A stretch of 64,000 nucleotides of DNA, from the NCBI GenBank assembly GCA_034509735.1, contig JACGWO010000006.1:33907141-33971140 (forward strand). The letters run 5' to 3'. This stretch comes from Sesamum alatum (Eukaryota; Streptophyta; Magnoliopsida; Lamiales; Pedaliaceae). The translations under genes and the position numbers were made by a program. Shown here in pieces: positions 9,909 through 21,109 of this stretch; positions within the stretch are counted from its first letter, which is position 1, and each line of letters begins with the position of its first letter. The notes under the pieces were generated by a model. It was given only the letters and a program-made list of their open reading frames with translations, was not told where the DNA came from and ran no database searches.

Positions 9909-11713
9909 CTAAACTAAATGAGGCTGCCCGTCGACAGTGTCTTTCTCGTCCTCATCGTCAGCTGCCGGGGGATCAGCTGGAGGCAGTGGAGGAGGCAGAT
10001 AGGTGGGCACCACCCGCCGCATAAACTCCTCAAGAGTCGTGACCGAATCATCAAGGTCGGGGGCACGGCTGTTGTAGTGGCAAGGGCGATGGAGCAGTGG
10101 ACGAGTTGGGTTGTGATGGTCCAGCAACCGTGCAGTGGGGCTTGGAGCTGCGACGAATACTCGGCCCCTCTTTCGGCCTCCCACTGCTAACATCCACAGT
10201 TGTTGCTCGATCGGGGCCATCGAGCCTTGAGAAGATATTGGAGGATTTTGATTACTGTTTGGTTGGTTCTGAGGTTCCTCCAGCGTCCGCATGAACAGCT
10301 CCTGTGAACAGATTAATTGATTATTAATATTTAAAAGAATAATTTAAAATTGAAAATTTTAATTATGACATACTTACTTCGACCTCCACTGCCCTCAGGA
10401 CGCTCCATTGGTTGTCCTCCTTCTTTTTATAGCACTTCTCGAATACCTCCATCTGTTTGACGGGGTGTCCGAGTTGTGCCTCATGTTCAAAAACCATTTA
10501 AAGAAAATAGGAATAATTACATTTACCCCCCCCCCCCCATGGTCTGTTTACACAAAACTACCCCTGTTTTTTGAATAATTTACACATAACCCCACTAGAA
10601 TATAAGCATCATTTACACAAACTATCCTTATTCTTTTAGAAAATTACACTTACACCCCTCAAAAGTATTGACATTATTACACAAACTACCCTTATTTTTT
10701 TGGCTATCAAGGGTGGTTTATGTAATTATGCAAAAAACAGAAGTGGTTTGTGTAAATAGATTATAGGTTAGGGGGTGTAAATGTAATTATCCTAAGATAA
10801 TTAGTAAATAAAAAATTAAATTAAATTAAATTAATACTACACGTTAAAATACTTACCATCTTACGCTTGTGGGCCACAATGAATGACAACCCCTTGCGGT
10901 AGACAGTAGCTGTTGCGGGCGGCTTTGCTGCCCGGTTGGCCCTATTTTTGGCCGACTGTGACTGGAAATTTGGGCTAGCCCAGTACTCCAATAGTTGGCG
11001 CCAAATCTCCTCGGCCAGCCACAGTGGTCGGACCAACTATTTTCTGGGTTTCGCAAACCGCTTCAGCAGGAACTTACCCGCATGTGCCTTGACAACCTTG
11101 AACATCGACTCGTCGTCGCAGTCCCACCAATATGACAGTTGCAAATTTGACATATTCAAATAATAAGTATTAGATAAAAATAAATATTCACTTTTCAAAA
11201 AAAAAATAATTATTATTCTTACCTTTAAATTATTGAACCAAAATAACTGGTGCTCTTGTGGAATCTGCGATATGGACCCTAGGGATGCGGATAATAACAG
11301 CAGACCATAGCATTGATCGCACTGTAAAAATCTCTATCCGACCTAAAAAAATTGCAGAAATATTATCAATAAAAAATAATGGAACTTAAGTTAAATAATT
11401 TAAATTAAATTTTTTACGTCACCTTACATCTTGGAGGCTAATGTAATGGTGGGAAGACTGTGGTGGCAGGGGTGGCGTTGGTAGTGGTGGCTGGTGGCGG
11501 TAGGGGAGCATCCCACGGCCTAAGGGGGGCCGTGAACTGCTGCCATCCCCCCCCCCCCCCCGGGCGCAGAGGACCCTGCTGTCACAGGATCTACAACTGT
11601 GCTCAACGGCACGGATGCATGCTCTGCTGGTGGGGGTGGTCAGGGTGCATCAACGGCCCCCGACCATGACCACGGCCACGATCTCGTCCCGGATGAGGCG
11701 GAGCACCGATAGT
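9909..11713 (-). pseudogene. TNP1-like plant transposase, Ptta/En/Spm family (broken)
   Basis: The minus strand shows several exon-like pieces. A start region at about 11713 is rich in Arg-Gly (GRDRGRGHGRG). Next comes QIPQEHQLFWFNNLK at about 11225-11270. The main conserved part lies at about 10861-11150, including YWWDCDDESMFKVV, GRP-like VRPLWLAEEIW and YWASPNFQSQSAKNRANR. A short exon at about 10380-10480 has QMEVFEKCYKKK. The last part at 9909-10292 has QLWMLAVGGRKRGRVF, close to the ...VGG..KGRVYG motif of the family. Stops occur in the first part and one stop lies near 11043. In CACTA elements this protein binds subterminal repeats and works with TNP2. A MITE sits in the intron between the 10.9-kb and 10.4-kb exons. 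Confidence 0.75.
10509..10792. mobile_element. MITE inside a TNP1-like intron
   Basis: The left end AGGAATAATTACATTTACCC and the right end GTAAATGTAATTATCCT are inverted copies with one inserted base. Inner repeats ACACAAACTACCC and its complement face each other. Possible 9-bp flanks AAGAAAATA and AAGATAATT match at seven of nine positions. The style is that of small Mutator-type MITEs, like the element at 18350. The left arm holds a 13-C run (10526-10538). Confidence 0.65.
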
Positions 11714-11789
11714 CATGGATCTACAATTTTTAAAATCATAATATTAAAATCTATTATATGAATTTTAATATGTATAAAATTAATTTTTT

Positions 11790-12200
11790 CAAAAAATTTA
11801 ATTTTTTAACATTAAAGTCCCTTATTTTCCTCAAAATTGCATTACAGTCCTTATTTATTAAAATTTGCATTAAAGTCCCAAATTGCCTAAAAATTGCATT
11901 AAATTCCTTAATACCTAACTCCATTATTTTCCTAAATTTTCCACTAAAGTCCCTTATTGTCCTAAAATTTTCATTAAAGTCCCTTATTTTCCTAAAACTT
12001 GCATTACAGTCCTTTTTTCCTAAAATTTGCATTAAAGTCCCAATTTCTAAAAATTTTGTTAAATCCCATAGTTATCCTAAACTCCAATATTTTCCTAAAT
12101 ATGCATTGAAGTCCATTAATTTCCTCAAATTTACATTTAAGTCCAAAATATTCCCAAAAATTGCATTAAAGTCCCTTATTTTCCTCATAATTACATAAAA
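11790..12200. repeat. Tandem repeat of about 30 bp
   Basis: Roughly 13 degenerate copies of a unit CATTAAAGTCCCTTATTTTCCTAAAATTG-like in length, most recognisable by the phrase ATTAAAGTCCC followed by TTTCCTAAAA. It lies inside the CACTA region between the TNP1-like and TNP2 pseudogenes. The long minus-strand and plus-strand frames through it are by-products of the repeat. Confidence 0.75.
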
Positions 12201-12249
12201 TTACCTAAAATTACAGATAAACTACTAAAATTACAAAAAAAATTCCACA

Positions 12250-13220
12250 ATGACGAATAAGTTACTTATTTTTTTTTACAAAATTACTAAAATTACAGAA
12301 AAATGCGAAATTGTACAAAAAAAATTACAGAATGTTTTTTATAATTACATAAATTTATTTTCCAAAATAACAAAAAAATATTTATTTTTTAAAAAAATTA
12401 CTAAAATTACAGAAAAATTAAAAAAAAAAACCAAATATTACAGAATTTTTTTTAATTACAGAAAATTATTTTCCAAATTTACAAAAAACTTACTTATTCT
12501 TTTGAAAAATGACTAAAATTACCTAAATTTCAGAAAAAATACGAAAAAAATACAAAAAAAAATTACAGAATTCTTTTTATAGTTACAAAAAATTATTTTT
12601 CAAAAATACAAAAAAATTACTTATTTTTCTAAAAAAATTATTAAAATTGCCTGAAATTACATAAAAATACGAAAAAATATAAAAAATTTAGAATTTTTTT
12701 TAACTAAAAAAAATTATTTTCTAAAATTACGAAAACTTAATTATTTTTTTTAAAAAAATACTAAAATAATATAAAATACAAAAAATTACAGAATTTTTTT
12801 TATATTTACCGAAAATTATTTTCCAAAATTATGAAAAACTTACTTATCTTTTTAATAAAATTACTAAAATTATCTAAAATTTCAGAAAAATATGAAAAAA
12901 TACAGAAAGATTATATAATTTTTTTATAATTACAGAAAATTATTTTCTAAAATTACGAAAAACTTACTTATTTTTGTTAAAAAAATACTAAAATTACCTA
13001 AGATTACAGAAAAATATGAAAAAATACAAAAAAAAAAAACAAAACTTTTTTTTAACTACAGAAAATTATTTTCCAAAATTATGAAAAACTTACTTATTTT
13101 TTAAAAAAATTACTCAAATTACCTAAAATTACAGAAAAATACGAAAAAAATACAAAATAAATTACATAATTTGTTTATAATTATAGAAAATTATTTTCCA
13201 AAATTACAAGAAAGTTACCC
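12250..13220. repeat. Tandem repeat of about 100-125 bp, eight copies
   Basis: Eight degenerate copies start with AACTTACTTATTTTTTT (about 12259, 12375, 12487, 12612, 12733, 12836, 12960 and 13087). Each contains ATTACTAAAATTAC, then CAGAAAAATACGAAAAAAATAC, then AGAAAATTATTTTCCAAAAT in shorter or longer form. Almost only A and T occur. It follows directly on the 30-bp array and shares its AAAATTAC flavour, so one may have grown from the other. Confidence 0.7.
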
Positions 13221-13388
13221 AATAATCATCATACATTCCAAAACTCCAAAAAAAATGTACTCAATAATCATCATACATTCTAACAGTGCAACAAATATAC
13301 CCAATAAAAAAAAATTATCCCATTAAAATTTTATAAGAATTTACAAACTTTCAGAATTTATTTTTTAAAAAATTATAGAACATAAATT

Positions 13389-13715
13389 TTGGGAAAAAGC
13401 TACTTATCTAGAAATGGGGGCAGATGGAAGTGGGGGCCGGTGGTGGTGGTGGTGGTCGGACAGACGGTGATGGGGGCGGTCGGGGGAAGACAGAGAGACA
13501 GAGAAGAGAGGGAAGACAGAGTGGTGGGGGCGGTGGGGGGGGGGGGGGTGGGGGAAGACAAAGAGACAAAGAAGAGAGGGAAGAGAGAGTGGTGGGGGCG
13601 GCGGGCGGGGCGGTGGTGGGGGCTATGAGGGTAGTGGGGGAGAGAGAGGGGAATGTGGGAGGGGAGATTAGGGCAACGAGAGAGGGAAGAGGGGAAAGTG
13701 GGAGGAAAATATGCC
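13389..13715. repeat. Purine-strand low-complexity block (GGGGGT / GAGAGAGG)
   Basis: The plus strand is almost only G and A with some T: runs of G, GGTGGTGGTGG, GAGAGACAGAGAAGAGAGGG repeated twice, and a 14-nt G-rich run near 13530-13550. The two GGAAGACA..GAGACA..GAAGAGAGGGAAGA passages suggest a tandem duplication of about 70 bp. Such a strand could form quadruplex or triplex structure. Reading frames through it are compositional and not genes. Confidence 0.7.
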
Positions 13716-13734
13716 AAGTACCCCTTATATATAA

Positions 13735-14432
13735 AATTTTTTGGAACGGTCGTGATCGTTCCTAAAGCCACTGGAAAGGGTATTACAACGAGTGAAAAGC
13801 CGTGCCTAAAGGTATTACAAAAATAAATTCGTGTGTAAATCCATTACAAATCGATTTGCAAATTAATACTTGTACTTAACAAAAACGACATCATATTGTC
13901 TAACCATATATAAAGCTGTTACAAAAGATATTCCAAAATAACAATATGACATCGTTTTGGCTTGACCGTTCATAAAGTGGTCCCTCAAAGTATTCCAAAT
14001 ATTTGATTATTTTTCATTAAAATATCCAAAATTAAAAAAAAAATCTGTACTTAACAATTTAATATTGTAGAAAAGTATCCATTATGTGGAATAATGCAAT
14101 TAAAATACATAAAAGGATTTTTTATATGACAATGATATATATTTACAATATGCGACAAATTTGTTTATTCAAAAATGTCTATATTACATTGATATAACTA
14201 TCATCTTACATTGTTGAACTGCATGGGTTAATCTGGCTGTCAAAATTCAGATCAAACCGTTAGATATGATCTAATGGGCAGAAAATTACATTTGGTAAAG
14301 TTTTAGACTTATTGGGTACACGGGTGTCGAAATATCGTACCCCGAACATAAGAATAATCATTCAAGATGGTTTATCGTTCAATCTGGCCATCTGATTTTA
14401 AATCATACCGTCTGATATGATCTAATTGACAC

Positions 14433-14467
<35 letters not shown>

Positions 14468-14790
14468 AATTTGGTATGAATCGGGTGCTTGAATTTTAAG
14501 ATATCGTACTTGAAAATATAAGTTTTTTAAATAGAACAAATTTTATAACGGCTTTTTCCATGATTTTTAAATATTAATTTCTTGGACAACTTTTGGGACG
14601 GCCAATTAATTAGAAGGAATCCCCCAAAAACTTTTAAATTTTCCGCCAAAACCATTTTGTGGACCGGCTTTTGGAACGGCCACGGCCAACAAATTTTGGC
14701 CATTACAAAATTTAATTCCCTCCACTTTTTAGCGCTTTATTTTGGAACGGCCTTTGTCACTGATTGCTTTATTTTGACCGTCCTAAATGA
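13735..14790. repeat. Internal CACTA-type subterminal motifs
   Basis: GGAACGGTC, CGTTCCTAAAG, TATTACAA and GTTACAAAAG motifs at 13735-13990, and ATAACGG, GGGACGG, GGAACGGCC at 14540-14780, look like the subterminal arrays of CACTA elements but lie well inside 9061-17340. Between them a block at about 14220-14420 contains two related copies of a phrase around AATCTGGC and CCGTTAGATATGATCTAAT. An (AT) run lies at about 14436-14464. Confidence 0.55.
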
Positions 14791-14849
14791 ATTATTTTTT
14801 TAAAAAAATTAAATTTATTTATAAAATATTACAAATCTTACATATTTCA

Positions 14850-17330
14850 TTACAAAACACTAGAGTATGAAGCCTCATATTCATCAGTATCGTAGTCTTC
14901 GAAGCTATCTTCATCATCCTCGTCTTCTTCATCAATATCAGTTTGACCATGTTGCGTCCGTGATGTACCTACATCCTGTTGTGCTGCAACCAAAAGATCA
15001 ACCAATATTTGTATACCATCAGGATCATGGGTCGTACGTCTGATTGTCAGTAGCAACTTCAGGGACTGGTATGACTTCCTTCGGCTGATATACGATATCA
15101 TTCCAATGAGACTCATAAACTACTCTCTGAGCATTGATTTTACAAACAGCCATTCAATCTGCTTTGTCTATCTTCATACTTGGTTACGGTGTGTAGTAAA
15201 CTTATACTGCTTGTTGTGCCAGTATGAATGGTTCATCTTTTTGAAGTTTACATCCACGAGGTGATAACAAGGGTGTACCTTCATGCCTCTTACTGGATCG
15301 ACCCAACGACACTTGAACAGAACAATGTGCAAGTTCGGAATACGTGGGTATGTTAACTGAATTATCTCTTCGATTATCCTGTAGAAGTCATTGTCCTCGT
15401 TTGTATACGATGAACTTTTCACACACACCTCAAAATTCATGGTTGACTTGCCGCAGTTATGACATTCCATGTGGAAGTTGTATCCATTGACAAAGTAGCA
15501 AGGGAACATCGTCACCTTTGCACTGGGACCCCAATAATGACACTTTCGGAGCTCATTATCCGTGTCGTTTAATTCAGGACGAACCTGCACGTTCCAATAT
15601 TATACAATTTTGTATATAAGTTTCAATCAAATCAATTATTGAAAAATGTATAAACTTACACGTTGTTTGAACCAATCCTTGAAATCAATTGATACAAGTC
15701 GATCAATAATTGGGTTTTTCGAATGGTGGTACTGTTATAGTTCATTCAAGAATGATCTGTTTGGAAATTCAGTTAAATAAAGATGCACACTTATTTGTAA
15801 TTAAAATTGCAAAGTTGGGAAATTATAACTTACTGATAATATGGTGTGACTACTTCACAGTTGCACAAAATATACGTCTCAATTACGTGGCGTTCTGATA
15901 CACTGAGCAATCTCTTCTTTGAAGGCCCCACTAGCTCGGCCAGGGTGGTTGAAAATAGACCATTGGATTCTATCTTCATTTCTCGTGAGATCGTCATTTC
16001 TATCGAGCCTGCTTATTTGCAAAGAACGTGCGGCTCAAAGTAGTGGAAGAGAACAAACCAATTTCTTCAACAGTGTATGCCTCGACAATGGATGCCTCAA
16101 CATGTGCTTTATTCTTCACCTTTTTCTTCAAGTCACGTAGGAACCTTTTAAAGGGGTACATCCACCTGTATTGCACTAGCCCCCCTACGCATGCCTCATA
16201 TGGCAGGTGAACATTGAGGTGCTCCATTGAGTCGAAGAAGGTTAGAGGAAATATCTTCTCAAGGTTGCACATGATGACGGCAACACTGTGTTCCAACTCA
16301 TGTAGCTTGGTGACATCAAGCATAGTCGACCATATGCTCTGGAATAAAAGACTCACCTCCTTTCATGCTCTCCATACATGCTCAGGAAGTATCTCACGAA
16401 TAGCAACCGGGACCAATTTTTGCATGAATACATGACAGTCGTGACTCTTCATGCCGTGCATCCTCAACTCCATCATGTTGATGCAGCCGGCAATGTTAGG
16501 CGTGTACCCATCGGGAAATTTATGACCACAAATTCATTATTATATCCTCCTATTCTACTCCTTCTTAAGGGTATACATCGCTTACAATGATCTTCAAGTC
16601 CACCTCAAGCTCACGGGGATTTCTTGCGTCTAGGATTTCTCTCCCTGGTCGGCTTGTACCTAGCGTCTCCATAAAACTTGCAGTATTCTAAACTAATGTC
16701 ATCCTTCAGTACAACATGCACCCATTTTTACACGCATCAATCTTTTCAACAAGTAAACCTAAATCCCTCATCAACTTCTTCGTACTGTAGTAATCTCTTG
16801 GCAGGATGTGATCGCGGGGCAATATATTATCAGCCCATTGTGACAGTTGATCATAAGTTCATTAGAAAAAATTGCCCTCGGCCTTGATAGTCACCGAACC
16901 AGCAACCGTCGCCAACTGGGTTGGATACAATAACTCCATAACGGCTGGTCAGCAGCGTGCACTACATCATAAAAATGGTCTGACAATCTTGACATATAAT
17001 CATAGGGTCACCCGCCGTACCACGAACTAGGACCGACATCAATAGGAAAGGACCTCGTACTATCATTAGACACACCATCGTGGTAAGAACAAAAATAACC
17101 CGACCGTGCTGCATCGAAAATCATCCTCTGTGCCCAATCCATCTGTTGTTCATCACCTAGTGAGAAGTACCATCTTCCTTAGCAGCTGGGGTTTGCTCCT
17201 CCTGCACTGGAGGGGCAGTCATAGCATCAAAGTACTCTTGCACCCTCTCCTCACCGTGTGAAATTCAATTATAATAGTCTAGCATAAACCCTCGCATACA
17301 TAAGTGATAACTGATATTGTCGGTTTCCAT
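14850..17330 (-). pseudogene. TNP2 transposase of a CACTA element (broken)
   Basis: The minus strand shows, in order, GFMLDYYN.ISHGEE (about 17260-17290, a stop replaces a tryptophan), AQRMIFDAARSGYFCSYHDGV and TRSFPIDVGPSSWYGG (17010-17130), DHFYDVVHAADQP (about 16950-16985), FMQKLVPVAIREI (about 16390-16440), the DUF4218 block LELEHS..MCNLEKIFPLTFFD and HLPYEACVGG (16000-16356), the DUF4216 block FPCYFVNGYNFH and VVLFK-like IVLFKCRWVD (15174-15590), and an acidic tail EEDEDDEDSFEDYDTDE (14850-15000). This is the order in Transposase_21 proteins. Multiple stops and frameshifts make it inactive. The Transpos_assoc N-terminus is missing at the truncated right side. Confidence 0.85.
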
Positions 17331-17340
17331 TTTCGATGTC

Positions 17341-18349
17341 ATGGAAAACAAAAATACATGGTAGTTTCGAAATTATATAGTTTCATTCGAAACACTTTAT
17401 TTTTCTTAGTTTTCCTTCAAAATCTTTGAGTTTCCTAAGAAACTTTTTATTTTTCCTAATTTTTTTCCGCGAAACTTTTGTATTGTACTTTTTGCTAAAA
17501 ATATATAAATTCTTGTGTTATGCATAAGTATTTCATTTAATGATAACAGATTTAATATTACGCCAAATTAGTAATGTTATATGTTCAAATATCAACATAA
17601 TATAGATATTTTACAACACATAGTTAAAAATAAATATTATTTATTATTTGGTGTCAATAGCAACTACATCAATTAATAACTCCAAATACATAATTATACT
17701 ACATAAAAGTAATGTTAATTGGCTAAATGATACAAAATTGAACTAGATATATTTGAATCAAAAAGAGAAAGGTAATATTTTTAATTTTTTCTATAACTAT
17801 TATGTATGTTCTTTAATTTTTATGATTTTTTTGTAGCGTTTCCGAAATATTTTCAAAAAATTTCTATTATTTATAAACTTGAAACATGTGTTGAAAATGA
17901 AACTTTAATCTATGATTATGCATGAAGCATTAGGCAGAGAGCAAGTCAAAAAGTGGAGTGGATGCATGTGAACAGCACCAGCACAGAGAAAAGCGTGTGT
18001 CCATAGAGAATCGTATCTTTGGCATAAAAGTCAACAATGAAAACGCCGATAGAACAACCACCTACTTTCACTGTTCCGAGAGCTTTGTAATTAAAGCCGC
18101 TCGACACGGATCAGCTGTTACTATTATAATAATCACAGTCAAAATCATCGCACCGACACTTCTTCTGTCCAAACAAACTCTGCTTTTTTACTTTTACCCC
18201 CCAATATTTTCTAATTCTCTACTTCCTCCCCTGTAACTTTTCTTTTCAAATTACCTTTTATGTTGATTACTCACTCAATTACAATACTAAAACTTCTCTT
18301 TGTTTTTATATGAACTGGAGTCGATACAGAAAAAATTGATTATTTCTTA
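17341..18349. other. AT-rich intergenic stretch
   Basis: No gene is supported. The first 600 bp are AT-rich with poly-T runs. A short open frame at 17958-18236 has no recognisable motif and ordinary intergenic composition. I see no promoter or repeat structure here beyond the MITE that starts at 18350. Confidence 0.6.
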
Positions 18350-18770
18350 GGGTAAATTACATCTACTTCTCCTGAGATTTGGCATAATTACAAATATTCT
18401 CTCGTTATTTGAAAAATTACAAATACCCCGTTGAGATTTGTAACCGTCTAACAAATAACCCATTTCCATCAATTTTTATAGGTGAATTGACCAAAATGCC
18501 CTTATGCACTGAATTATTTTTAGTTAATTCTTAAACTTTTTTCGGACTATAATGTGCAGGGAGAGATTTCTTAAGTTTTTTACACAGAGGAACAACAATG
18601 CAATTTACCTTGATCGATTTTTCTATAGTTTTAATAAACAATTCAAGTTATGGTCCATTTCAGACCTTTGGTTAAAAATTACATACCTCAGGGGGTATTT
18701 ATAATTTTTCAAACAACGATGGGGTATTTATAATTATGCCAAACCTCAGAGAGGTAAATGTAATTTACCC
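18350..18770. mobile_element. Mutator-type MITE with 9-bp target duplication
   Basis: Terminal inverted repeats of about 45 bp begin GGGTAAATTACAT and end ATGTAATTTACCC. The next conserved inner phrase is TTTGGCATAATTACAAATA and its complement. The element is flanked by an exact 9-bp direct repeat TATTTCTTA (18341-18349 and 18771-18779). A 9-bp duplication is the mark of Mutator-like elements. The element is 421 bp and non-coding. Confidence 0.9.
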
Positions 18771-19762
18771 TATTTCTTATATCATGAATGAACGCAACTA
18801 AACTGTCAACCACGATCAAATAAAATCTGTAAAACTTAAGATTTGATTGTGATGAATGAATATTATTCATGATTTTACTTAAGTTAAAACATATGTCGTG
18901 GTTTCAGTTTTGACATCGCTTGTTGAAATAACGATCAGCCATCGTAATAAAATTACAATTAATTAGTATGAGTTTATTTTGATCTTTGATCAGAGTAAAT
19001 ATCCATAATAAAATATCATATTTCGTGTAGTGAGTTTAGTCAAATAGTAGGAATTCATCGTTATTTCAATTAAAAATACACTTGGAGAAAATAATCAAAT
19101 TTTAGAATATAAATCTCATTTTTGGATTTCATAAAATGAAATAATTTTAAGACAATCAATAATGTCTAACTTAGTTGGTCAAGTTGAATCAACCCCACCA
19201 ATATGTGAGTATTGGTCTATTTTAATAGTAATTATTTGTTTACTGTAATCATTATCATTTATTAGTTATACATATTTAACTTTAATAATTAGTGTAAATT
19301 GACTAGTGATTATTTTAAAATCCATTATATAATTGTCACCTATTCCTAAAAGAAAAAATTAAGACAGAGTAAGCAATAAATTAAATTTCTAATGCATCAA
19401 AGGTGTCAATTATAAATAAAAATAAAATGGTTATTGATCTGCAATAAATTGAATTTTAATAGGCAGATGTATGCAGTTAATGTAATTAATTAATGTTGCT
19501 GCTGGTTAAGTTAACAAAAGTTCAACTAAAATCATCTCATCTGAAATTTCAATTCCTAAAATAATTACAAAGGAAATATTTTACTACAATTGCATAATAT
19601 GTAATTGTAAATAATAATTATACAGAAGTGCGAATTTCAGGAGAATTGTTCAAATCTGAACCGGAATAGGAAATTCCGTTACATTTACACCCCTTAACCC
19701 CCACAACTCCCTCTCATCTCTTCCCACAATCATTCTCCGCCGTCCATCTGAATCCCACCACC
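18771..19762. other. Upstream region and 5' leader of the GT47 gene
   Basis: AT-rich until about 19660. The last 80 bp before the ATG are C/T-rich (CCCTTAACCCCCACAACTCCC, CTCTCATCTCTTCCC), as in plant 5' untranslated leaders, and the start context CCACCATGCC is favourable. I see no single convincing TATA box, so the transcription start cannot be fixed. Confidence 0.5.
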
Positions 19763-21109
19763 ATGCCACCCCCACTCACCACCGTATTCCTCCTCCTCCT
19801 CGTAGCCGCTACCGCTTCCGCCGCCGGCGTATCCTCTCAAGACGCCGATCTTGAATCGGACTGCACCGACAGATGGATCCACATCCGCCACCTCCCGCCC
19901 CAATTCAATCTCGACCTCCTGGCCAACTGCTCCGAGTACCCGGTCTTCGACAACTTCTGCCCTTACATTTCCAACCATGGCCTCGGCCAGAAAACCCACA
20001 ATTCCTCGCACAGCTGGTACAGAACTGATCCGTTTATGCTCGAACTCATTTTCCACCGCCGCATGCTCGAGTACCCGTGTCTCACCCCTGATCCGAATCT
20101 CGCGACGGCAGTTTTCGTCCCGTACTACGCCGGGCTGGACAGCCTGAAGTACCTTTTCGGGCCGGAAGTGAACTCAAGCTTCCGACACGGGTTAGATTTG
20201 TTTGAATATATAGCAAATGTAGACAATCCTTCGATATGGAACAAGAATCTGGGTCATGACCATTTCTTGGTGATGGCCCGACCCGCTTGGGATTTCTGCC
20301 AGCCATTGTCGAACGACCCACCAATTTTCGGGACTTCGTTTCTCGAACTGCCGGAGTTTTTCAACATCACTGCATTGACACTGGAAGCCAGGGCCTATTC
20401 CTGGCAAGAGCAGGCGATCCCGTACCCGACATCCTTCCACCCTCCAAATCTAGCGTTTTTCGAGTCTTGGGTGAACAGGGTGAAGAAATCCAGGAGGAGC
20501 ACACTGATGTTGTTCGCCGGCGGTGGTGGGATTTCGGCGAATCCGAATGTTAGGCGAAGCATTAGGCTAGAATGTGAAAATGTCACTAATATGAGTACCA
20601 ACGGGACCGGGTACGCGAAATTCTGCGAGTTTGTGGATTGCTCGAATGGTGTTTGTCAACATGACCCAATCAAGTTCATGAAGCCAATGCTGCAATCCAG
20701 CTTCTGTCTGCAGCCACCGGGCGACACCCCGACTAGGCGGGCGACGTTCGATGGGATCCTGGCAGGCTGCATACCGGTGTTCTTCGAGGAAATCTCGGCG
20801 AAGAAGCAGTACGGGTGGCACCTGCCGGAGGAGAACTATGAGGAGTTTGCGGTGTTCATACCCAAGGAAGATGTGGTGTTCAAGGAGTTGAGCATCATGG
20901 ATGTTCTGATGAGCATACCAAGAGCTGAAATCAGGAGGAAGAGGGAAAAAGTATTGGAGATGATGCCCAGAATTATGTACAGAAAGCATGGGAGTTCATT
21001 GGGATTAAGGAGTAAGAAAGATGCGTTTGATATTGCAATTGAGGGAACTCTGCAGAGAATCAAGTCAAGAACTGAAGAACTTGCAGCTCAGCGTTATGCA
21101 TTAGAATGA
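19763..21109 (+). CDS. GT47 exostosin-family glycosyltransferase, xyloglucan galactosyltransferase-like
   Basis: One intact intron-less frame of 448 codons. The N-terminus MPPPLTTVFLLLLVAATASA is a short hydrophobic segment (about residues 5-21) that would act as a signal peptide or type II anchor for Golgi targeting. The exostosin/GT47 domain fills about residues 33-390: DRWIHIRHLPPQFN, GLGQKT, YRTDPFMLELIFHRRM, FVPYYAGLD, and the donor-site region SSFCLQPPGDTPTRR..FDGILAGCIPVFF. Seven N-x-S/T sites fit a lumenal enzyme. GT47 subgroup A (MUR3/XLT2 type) adds galactose or related sugars to xyloglucan; the exact acceptor cannot be told here. The length and start resemble the short GT19-type members. 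Third-position GC is much higher than in the flanks, as expected for a functional gene among AT-rich repeats. Confidence 0.92.
   Translation: MPPPLTTVFLLLLVAATASAAGVSSQDADLESDCTDRWIHIRHLPPQFNLDLLANCSEYPVFDNFCPYISNHGLGQKTHNSSHSWYRTDPFMLELIFHRRMLEYPCLTPDPNLATAVFVPYYAGLDSLKYLFGPEVNSSFRHGLDLFEYIANVDNPSIWNKNLGHDHFLVMARPAWDFCQPLSNDPPIFGTSFLELPEFFNITALTLEARAYSWQEQAIPYPTSFHPPNLAFFESWVNRVKKSRRSTLMLFAGGGGISANPNVRRSIRLECENVTNMSTNGTGYAKFCEFVDCSNGVCQHDPIKFMKPMLQSSFCLQPPGDTPTRRATFDGILAGCIPVFFEEISAKKQYGWHLPEENYEEFAVFIPKEDVVFKELSIMDVLMSIPRAEIRRKREKVLEMMPRIMYRKHGSSLGLRSKKDAFDIAIEGTLQRIKSRTEELAAQRYALE

Larger units (their letters stand above)
9061..17340 (-). mobile_element. Decayed CACTA (En/Spm) transposon, 5' end missing
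   Basis: The left boundary is CACTACAAAAAAA at 9061, a CACTA terminal sequence. It is followed by a 600-bp subterminal zone rich in GTAACGG-type motifs. Two minus-strand pseudogenes then lie in the usual order: TNP2 (17330 to 14850) upstream and a TNP1-like Ptta/En/Spm gene (11713 to 9909) downstream. No matching terminus is visible at the right, where recognisable TNP2 sequence stops near 17340. The internal CACTA-like subterminal motifs at 13735-14790 leave open whether this is one element or two fused remnants. Confidence 0.8.

Noticed and set aside
9918..10294. Plus-strand frames opposite the last TNP1-like exon
   Set aside because: They are the antisense of the minus-strand exon, which has family motifs (VGGRKRGRVF). 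No motif on the plus strand.
11754..12516. Long Lys/Phe/Ile-rich frames
   Set aside because: They follow the period of the AT-rich tandem arrays. Repeats of a non-multiple of three with few stops give such frames by chance.
13389..13771. Glycine- and proline-rich frames on both strands
   Set aside because: Products of a G/A-rich low-complexity block. No start context, conservation or domain.
19730..20989. Minus-strand frames across the GT47 gene
   Set aside because: Shadows of a GC-rich coding sequence.
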